Assembly: GCF_011397635.1 (NCBI RefSeq) | Contig: NC_064764.1 | Span: forward strand, 41,902,955-41,966,954 | Source of the DNA: Epinephelus fuscoguttatus | Lineage: Eukaryota > Chordata > Actinopteri > Perciformes > Serranidae | Reading direction: 5' to 3' | DNA: 64,000 bases | Part shown: positions 57,431 through 64,000 of the stretch, piece after piece | How positions within the stretch are numbered: position 1 is the first letter of the stretch | Layout of the letters: each line of letters starts with the position of its first letter | Notes under the pieces: model-generated | Told to the model about the DNA's origin: nothing | What the model saw: only the letters and a program-made list of their open reading frames with translations | Database searches by the model: none | Position numbers and translations under genes: made by a program

Positions 57431-57434
57431 ATGG

Positions 57435-57547
57435 ATTGAATTTGCATATGGGAGGTAAGAATAAAGATAAATCAGCTGCACATCAGCGAGGCAAGAGAAC
57501 CTGCTGAGCTCTGGCAGCTTTCTGATCATAGCTCTTTGTCAGTGGCC
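57435..57547 (+). promoter_or_regulatory. Conserved TAAR upstream module, unit 6
   Basis: Carries a consensus octamer ATTTGCAT at 57440-57447 where units 1-3 and 5 have ATTAGCAT, followed by ATGGGAGG and GATAAATCAGCTG. Confidence 0.42.
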
Positions 57548-58953
57548 ATGGAGGAGGCTGAACTCTGCTTTCCCCAAGTCAACACCTCCTGCAGGAAGAT
57601 GAGTCGCCCTTACCAGGAGACCATGTTCATTTACAGTCTGCTGTCTTTCATCACTCTGCTCACCGTGGTTCTTAACCTGCTGGTCATCACCTCTATCTCC
57701 CACTTCAGGCAGAGATACACTTTTCTGCTTGGCTTACAAAGTGTTTATTCTTTGGTTACAGTTACATGAAGAAATGATTTTGAGCACTGCAGCATCGTCC
57801 ATCCATTTTTAAGCTAACAATAGCTTGATGATTATGGTGCTGTTGAGATGTGTCACTGAAACAATGATGATTTCACACATTTCAGGCTGCTGCACATCCA
57901 CTAACCTTCTCCTCTTGTTCATAAGTAGTGCATAGGAGTAATATTCTCTTGTTTAGGCCTTTCATTACTGCATACTGGTTATTTGCAAATGTTCATACAT
58001 CTACATTACTGTACTGTATTTAGCCCTCATTGTTATAGGACAATTCATACTCCTAGTATCATAACTGCTAATAACACTTATTTCTACACATACATATAAC
58101 AAGTGTATTCAGTGTTGTTTTTCCCCGTTTCAGGCAGCTCCACACCACCACCAACTTCATCCTCCTCTCTCTGGCTGTCGCAGACTTCATTGTGGGTTGC
58201 CTGCAGATGCCAGCTGAAATCCTCTTCTATCGAGGTTGTTGGACGTTGGGTGACTCAATGTGTGCTGTATATTACTTTTTAGGATTCCTCTGTGTCAGTG
58301 CATCAGTAGGAAATATGGTGCTCATATCAGTTGACCGCTACATTGCTATTTGTGACTCAATGTTTTACTCCACCAAAGTCACTGTGAAAAGAGTTCAACT
58401 CTGCATTTGTCTGTGTTGGATATTTTCTGCTGTTCACAGCAGTTGGATGCTGAGGGATTTCTTGAAACAACCAGGCAGGTATAACTCCTGTTATGGAGAG
58501 TGTGTAATTGTAGTTAATTATATTGAAGGAGCTGTTGACCTCATTGCAACCTTTGCTGCGCCCATTCTTGTCATCATAGTTCTGTATATGAGAGTATTTG
58601 TAGTGGCTGTGTCTCAGGCTCGTGCCATGCGCTCCCGCATTACAGCTTTCACAGCACAACATTCAAATACAATAACTGCCAAGAAATCTGAGATGAAAGC
58701 AGCCAGAACCCTTGGTATTGTTGTAGTTGTGTTCATTGTGTGCTCCTGTCCATATTATTGTTTAAGTGTTGCAGCTGAGAGCAACTTGGTAGGGGCATCA
58801 TCTGCAGCAATTCAAATTTGGCTGATGTATTTTAACTCCTGTCTAAACCCTGTGATATATGTCTTTTTCTACCCCTGGTTCAGGAAAGCTATTAAACACA
58901 TTGTAACACTTCAGATACTGAAGACTGGCTCCTCTGAGGCTAGCGTAGTGTAG
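57548..58953 (+). CDS. TAAR-like olfactory receptor, unit 6 (two exons, intact)
   Basis: Exons 57548-57708 and 58134-58953, 326 residues. The 425-base intron has a GC donor at 57709. Landmarks: D71, C97, Gly104 at 3.32, DRY 121-123, C177, Asp189 at 5.42 (GAVDLIATFAAP), P197, Ser258 at 6.48, NPVIY 292-296. The DRY box is followed by IAICDS rather than IAICDP. Helix 3 (AVYYFLGFLCVSAS) and loop 3 group with unit 5, while loop 2 (SSWMLRDFLKQPGRY) equals unit 3. The tail is KTGSSEASVV, closest to unit 1. The ATG follows the shared GTCAGTGGCC context. Presumed olfactory amine receptor. Confidence 0.9.
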
Positions 58954-59396
58954 AAACAGACAAACAGCATATTTATGTTGTCACTGCACTGAATGTACAC
59001 AACCTAAAGTCTGGACAAATAGATTTGATAGAGAGAAAACGTATCAAATAACATAACATAACATAACATAACATAACATAACATAACATAACAAATAAGC
59101 ACTGTATCGTTAAGCAGTGTCATTAAAATCTTAATTACCAATCCATCATTTATACACATTACAGATTAATATATAGTATTAATCTTTACTCATTGATTGA
59201 AGAATTAGTTTAAAGGGATTGTGAAACATTTGTACTGGCTGTACCACAATATTATTTTAAGCAGTGTTTAATATAATTTTGGTTTTACAAATGCAATTAC
59301 ATAAATACATTGTGGCCATTAAAGAACACAACAGGGATTTTATATTGAGTGTATGCTTGACACAAAATCGATTTTTAGGTTTGCAACAGGATTAAA
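58954..59396 (+). repeat. Duplicated 3' flank of TAAR unit 6 with (AACAT)n
   Basis: Similar to the other 3' flanks. A pentanucleotide AACAT run of about nine units lies at 59047-59093. Confidence 0.65.
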
Positions 59397-60044
59397 AGGT
59401 GCTGTATGTAAGAATGTGGCCAAAGCAGTTACTGCACTCAAATTGAAAATACTGCCGCGAGTCGTGTCCGCCCCCCTCTCCCCTACAGATTTGAGGTTCC
59501 TGGACAGCGGCACACTGGAGACTGATTTGTTTGCCCACGGCGGCTGCCGTGGCAGGGCCGCATCGCTGCGTCCTTGATCTTCGGTTTTCCAGCGGACCGT
59601 TCGAGTAAGTCCAGCTTCTCTGCTGCTAACGCTGCTGCCGGGATACAGCTGAGGAGGAGCCGGCTGCTAATGCTATGTACCAGGACACTGCTAATGCTGC
59701 TGCCAGGATACAGCTGAGGAGGAGCTGGCTGCTAATGTTATGTACTGGGACACTGCTAATGCCGCTTGCTGTGCTGCAGTAGCTCAGTCGTAACTGTAAC
59801 TGATGCTGAGACTCTACTGACTGTGTGACTGGTAGATGGCAGTGGGTGGCGCAACAAGTCAAAACACAAATTCGAAACAAACGTGATTTGCGAACTGTAA
59901 AAATGTTTTTTAAATGCGAATATTCTGGCTGTACTATTGTTGTCGGTGAGATCAGTATGTTATATGAACATTATTCCTTAGTCTCTGTGACATATTAGGA
60001 GGATTTTACAACTATTTGCTTTAGATTTCTTACATATAGCTCCT
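59397..60044. mobile_element. MITE with TTAA-type target (648 bases)
   Basis: Ends AGGTGCTGTATGTAAGAA and TTCTTACATATAGCTCCT. TTAAA flanks both sides (59392-59396, 60045-60049). The uninterrupted site GGATTAAAGCTGGTGGTG is present in the unit 4 flank (about 47.83 kb) and nearly so in unit 3 (about 36.93 kb). The interior holds about two copies of a ~63-base unit (GGATACAGCTGAGGAGGAGC). The TTAA target suggests a piggyBac or Kolobok type. No transposase. Confidence 0.82.
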
Positions 60045-60837
60045 TTAAAGCTGGTGGTGTTGAAGGCAAATTAGTCACTCAAATAATCAGTCAGAACAAC
60101 ATGAAGGAAAATCAACTCGCTTTTCATGGGGGTTGGTTCACGTACCAAGAATAAATATGTCATGGTAATGTTTATACATGTTCAATGTATCTCAGTTAAT
60201 AAGGTTGAATTCAGTAAGACAAGACTTAGCAATATTTCCACTGCTATAAATAACTCTTTTTTCAGAGTTATTGATGATATGCTGGGAAAATATGCTCTTT
60301 ATTTACAAGATAAAAAAAACAGACAAAAGTTCAATCAGTTTCAATCAATCAATTTTATTTATAAAGCCCAATATCACAAATCCCAATTTGCCTCACAGGG
60401 CTTTACAGCATACAACATCCCTCTGTCCTTTGGACCCTCACAGCAGATAAGGAAAGAAACCTCAGGAAGAGCAACTGAGGAGGGATCCCTCTTCCAGGAT
60501 GGACAGACGTGCAATAGATGTTGTACAGAACAGATCAGCATAATAAATTAACAGTAGAGGGATTAACAGAGAGAGACAGATGCAGGACAGACGGTAATGA
60601 CAGTAGTGACAATAATCATGTGTATAATAACAGTAGAAGTATGACTAATGACGGCAGCAGCAGCAGGAGGCATCTGGCAGGACCACGGCAGCAGCACAAC
60701 CACACAAGTCACACTATCCAGGCACCGCTGCGATATGAGTTAATCTGAGAGACAGTGGAGCACAAAGGCTCCGGAGAAGAAGCCGAGTTAGTGACATCCA
60801 GAATGGCCGAGTTAGCAAGATGCAGTAATAGGATACG

Positions 60838-60860
60838 AGCGAGAGCGCGAGCGAGAGAGC

Positions 60861-60895
<35 letters not shown>

Positions 60896-60896
60896 C

Positions 60897-60934
<38 letters not shown>

Positions 60935-61008
60935 GCGAGAGCGAGAGCGAGCGAGAGAGAGAGCGAGAGAGAGAGCGAGAGCGAGCGAGCGAGAGCGAGA
61001 GAGAGAGA
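60838..61008. repeat. (GAGAGC/GA)n microsatellite
   Basis: About 170 bases of GA interspersed with GC, inside the LINE 3' UTR. The Arg/Glu-repeat reading frame over it is an artefact. Confidence 0.92.
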
Positions 61009-61156
61009 CTGGTGTATTATAGGGGGGTCCTCGGGCAGACTAGGCCTAAGTCAGCCTAACTAGGGGCTGGTACAGGGCAAGCCTCAGCCAGCCCTAACTA
61101 TAAGCTTTATCAAAGAGGAAAGTCTTAAGTCTAGTCTTAAATGTGGAGATGGTGTC

Positions 61157-61569
61157 TGACACGTTTCAGAAGCAAAGACTCAGATGCAGAGAAAACCCAG
61201 GACAAAAAAAATGCAGAAAGTCAAAGTTCTTTACTCAAAAATTCAAGCAGAATCCAAAGGAAGGCAATTCCAAGAGTAACATTCCAAAAGTCATCAAAGT
61301 CCAAAAAAACAGGCAAACAAAACTAGATCCACAGGGCTGGAAAGCATGAACACACTGGGAGACCATGGTAATCTGGCAGAGGGCTGGTGAAAACACATGG
61401 TATATATACACAGGTGAAGGTGATTACCAATCAGTCACAGGTGAGTGATCAAAAGGCGGGAAAAGAACAAAGACAGGAAGTAAAACTAGACATCAACCAA
61501 AAACAACAGGATTTCAAAATAAAACAGAAAATTAACACAAACACACTAACAGCTAAAGAGAACATTACA
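61157..61569 (-). repeat. Solo LTR inside the LINE (413 bases)
   Basis: Bounded by TG and CA (TGACACGTTTC...GAACATTACA). The flanks are GGTGTC (61151-61156) and GGCGTC (61570-61575), a 6-base duplication with one change. A TATATATACA box lies at about 61401-61410. LINE sequence joins cleanly across it. Orientation by the TATA box is minus. Confidence 0.65.
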
Positions 61570-61575
61570 GGCGTC

Positions 61576-63924
61576 TGCCTCCCAGACGGTAACAGGAAGA
61601 TGATTCCACAGGAGAGGAGCCTGATAGCTAAAGGCTCTGGCTCCTGATCTACTTTTGGAGACTTTAGGGACCACGAGTAACCCTGCGTTCTCAGAGCGCA
61701 GTGTTCTGGTGGGATAATATGGCACTATGAGCTCTCTAAGATATGACGGAGCTTGACCATTTAGAGCTTTATAAGTTAACAGTAGGATTTTAAATTCAAT
61801 TCTGGATTTTACAGGGAGCCAGTGCAGAGAAGCTAAAACAGGAGAGATATGATCGCGTTTCTTAGTTCCTGTTAGTACACGTGCTGCTGCATTCTGAATT
61901 AGCTGGAGAGTTTCTAAGGACTTACTAGAGCTACCTGATAATAGAGAGTTACAGTAATCCAGCCTTGAGGTAACAAAAGCGTGGACCAATTTTTTGCATC
62001 TTTTCGGGTCAGGATAGGCCTAATTTTCGCAATATTACGCAGATGAAAAAATGCAGTCCGTGAGGTTTGTTATAAATGAGAATTAAAAGAAAGCTTGATC
62101 AAATGTTACTCCGAGGTTTCTTACGGTAGTGCTAGAGGCCAGAGCAATGCCATCTAGAGAAACTATGTCATCAGATAAAGAGTCTCTGAGTTGTTTGGGG
62201 CCAAGAACAATAACTTCAGTTTTGTCTGAATTTAACATCAGGAAATTGGTGCTCATCCAGGTTTTATGTCTTTAAGGCAGTTATGGAGTTTAGTTAATTG
62301 ATTACTTTCTTCTGGCTTCATCGATAAATACAACTGTGTATCATCCGCATAACAATGGAAATTTATAGAGTGATTTCTAATGATGTTACCTAAAGGAAGC
62401 ATATATAGAGTAAATAGGATTGGTCCAAGCACAGAACTTATGAACTCCAAAACAAACTTTAGTACGTAAGGATGATTCATTATGGACGTCAACAAACTGA
62501 AAACGATCAGATAAATAAGATTTAAACCAGCTCAGTGCAGAACCTTTTAGGCCAATTAAGTGATCCAGTCTCTGCAGTAGAATTTGATGGTCAATAGTGT
62601 CAAACGCCGCACTAAGATCTAATAAAACAAGTACAGAGACGAGTCCTTTGTCTGAAGCAATCAGAAGGTCATTTGTAATTTTAACTAGAGCTGTCTCAGT
62701 GCTATGATGCACTCTAAATCCTGACTGAAAATCCTCAAATTATTATCATGGAGAAAATCACACAGCTGGTCTGCGACTACTTTCTCAAGGATCTTTGACA
62801 TAAAGGGAAGATTAGATATTGGTCTATAGTTGGCTAACACCTCTGGATCCAGGGTGGACTTTTTAAGGAGAGGTTTAATTACAGCTACCTTAAAAGACTG
62901 TGGCACATAGCCTGTTAATAAGGATATACTGATCATATCTAATATGTGTGTTAACTAAAGGAAAGACCTCCTTAAGTAGCCTAGTTGGGATGGGGTCTAA
63001 GAGACACATTGATTTAGATGAAGAAATCACTGCAGTCAATTCTTGAAGAGAAATTGGGGAGAAGCAATCTAAATATATATTAGGTTTTACAGCTGTGTTT
63101 GAGGTTAGATAGGTACTATCTGAGGACAGGAGGTCATGAATTTTGCCTCTAATAGTTAGAATTTTGTCATTAAAAAAGCTCATAAAATCATTACTGCTAA
63201 GGGCTAAAGGAATACAAGGCTCAATAGAGCTCTGACTCTCAGTCAGCCTGGCTACAGTGCTGAAAAGAAACCTGGAGTTATTCTTGTTTTCTTCTATTAA
63301 TGCTGAGTAATAGTTTGCTCTGGCATTGCGGAGGCCCCTCTTATAAGTTTTGAGACTGTCTGTCCAGATTAAACGAGATTCTTCCAGCTTGGTTAATCGC
63401 CAATTCCTTTCAAATTTTCGCGATATTTGTTTTAACTTACGGGTTTGAAAGTTATACCAAGGAGCGAACTTTCTTTGCTTTGTTAACTTCTTTTTAAGGG
63501 GAGCTACAGAGTCGAGTGTTGTTTGCAGCGAGCCTACGGCACTATCGACAAAATGATCAATTCAGGAGAGGTTAAAGTCGGTACGGGAAACCTCTGTTAC
63601 TGAAGGACTTGGTATTGAATTTAACGACGGAGTAATCATTTCCTTAAATTTTGCAACAGCACTATCTGATAAACATCTAGTATAGTAACTGTTGCTGAGT
63701 GGCGTGTAATCGAGTAAAAAGAAATCAAAAGTAATCAAATAATGATCCAATAGCAAGGGATTCTGTGGAAAGACTGTTAGGTTATCAATTTCAATTCCAT
63801 ACGTCAGAACTAGATCGAGGGTATGGTTAAAACAGTGAGTGGGTTCATGTACACCCTGACTGAAGCCAATGGAGTCTAATAATGAGATATCTGGTAGCCA
63901 GGGAGTCATTATCAACGTCGACAT
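61576..63924 (-). pseudogene. L2-like LINE ORF2: endonuclease and reverse transcriptase, broken
   Basis: Minus-strand order from high to low coordinates. Endonuclease end (LDSIGFSQGVHEPTH, LDLVLTYG, LLDHYLITF; 63.9-63.6 kb). Linker (LDPIPTRLLKEVFPLV, 63.0 kb). RT fingers (FKVAVIKPLLKK, NYRPISNLPFMSKILEKVV; 62.9-62.77 kb). Palm (LVLLDLSAAFDTIDH, 62.6 kb). A degraded GVPQGS block near 62.43 kb. The catalytic [11 protein letters not shown] (62.33 kb). The C-terminal domain [15 protein letters not shown] to WNHLPV (61.98-61.58 kb). In this family the protein nicks target DNA and primes reverse transcription there. At least four frame breaks. Confidence 0.85.
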
Positions 63925-64000
63925 GAATGTTAAAATCGCCTACAATAATAACTTTCTGATTTAAGAACTAAACTGGATAAAAACTCTGAGAATTCAGATA

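Larger units (their letters stand above)
60335..64000 (-). mobile_element. L2-like LINE, reverse strand, cut by the window edge
   Basis: 3' end at about 60335 with a TCAATCAATCAATTTTATTTAT motif. A long 3' UTR (60.35-61.16 kb) contains a GA microsatellite. Coding blocks run on the minus strand from 61.57 kb to the window end: C-terminal domain, RT and endonuclease. The 5' end lies outside. Many shifts and stops. Confidence 0.85.

Noticed and set aside
60755-61063. Open frame of Arg-Glu-Ser repeats
   Set aside because: Produced by the GA/GC microsatellite inside a LINE 3' UTR.

Overview
The window looks like a piece of a percomorph-type teleost fish genome. I infer this from its content: vertebrate seven-helix receptor genes of the trace amine-associated receptor (TAAR) family, DIRS, PNMA-type Gypsy, Helentron, PIF/Harbinger, hAT and L2-like elements of kinds common in teleosts, a tRNA-derived SINE, long di- and trinucleotide repeats, and split genes with GT-AG and GC-AG introns. 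Nothing bacterial is present. Species cannot be named from sequence alone.

The host content is a tandem array of six TAAR-like genes, all on the + strand, starting near 16.5, 24.6, 35.2, 46.0, 53.1 and 57.5 kb. Five are intact (326 codons in two exons). The second has lost helix 7 and its tail. All six lack the aminergic Asp3.32, keep an Asp at 5.42, and have Ser or Asn instead of Trp at 6.48. This points to the teleost-expanded, non-classical olfactory TAAR clade. Each gene has one intron just after helix 1. Its donor is GC in five copies and GT in the first, and the first ~66 intron bases are otherwise identical in all six. The units share 5' and 3' flanks, including decayed mobile elements that work as duplication markers.

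Layout: 0.26-5.26 kb, a nearly complete but frameshifted DIRS-type tyrosine-recombinase retrotransposon with inverted ends and an internal complementary region. 5.4-6.5 kb, a reverse-strand LINE fragment. 6.6-9.4 kb, repeats and a candidate LTR. 9.46-15.85 kb, a reverse-strand Gypsy element with an intact PNMA-like gag and a broken pol. 16-18 kb, TAAR unit 1. 19.2-24.3 kb, nested LINEs split by two hAT-type elements with target duplications. 24.4-25.9 kb, truncated TAAR unit 2. 25.9-34.7 kb, a decayed Helentron (multi-exon peptidase-like gene, zinc-finger region, helicase, endonuclease; nuclease core missing) holding an LTR-like insert with five abutting p53-type half-sites. 34.8-36.6 kb, TAAR unit 3. 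37.2-44 kb, LINE tails, MITE-like repeats and a PIF/Harbinger element with its Myb-like partner gene. 45-47.4 kb, TAAR unit 4. 49.4-52.2 kb, a second, worse-decayed Helentron copy. 52.4-54.4 kb, TAAR unit 5. 55-56.9 kb, a SINE, DIRS and LINE relics. 57.2-58.95 kb, TAAR unit 6. 59.4-60.0 kb, a TTAA-targeted MITE. 60.3-64.0 kb, a reverse-strand L2-like LINE interrupted by a solo LTR and cut by the window edge.

The TAARs would act as olfactory G-protein-coupled receptors at the surface of sensory neurons. The mobile elements are independent of them, but they have cut, separated and marked the receptor units. The best leads are the receptor binding-site changes, the GC-donor intron with its conserved head, the p53-site array in the LTR-like insert, and the multi-exon Helentron gene.
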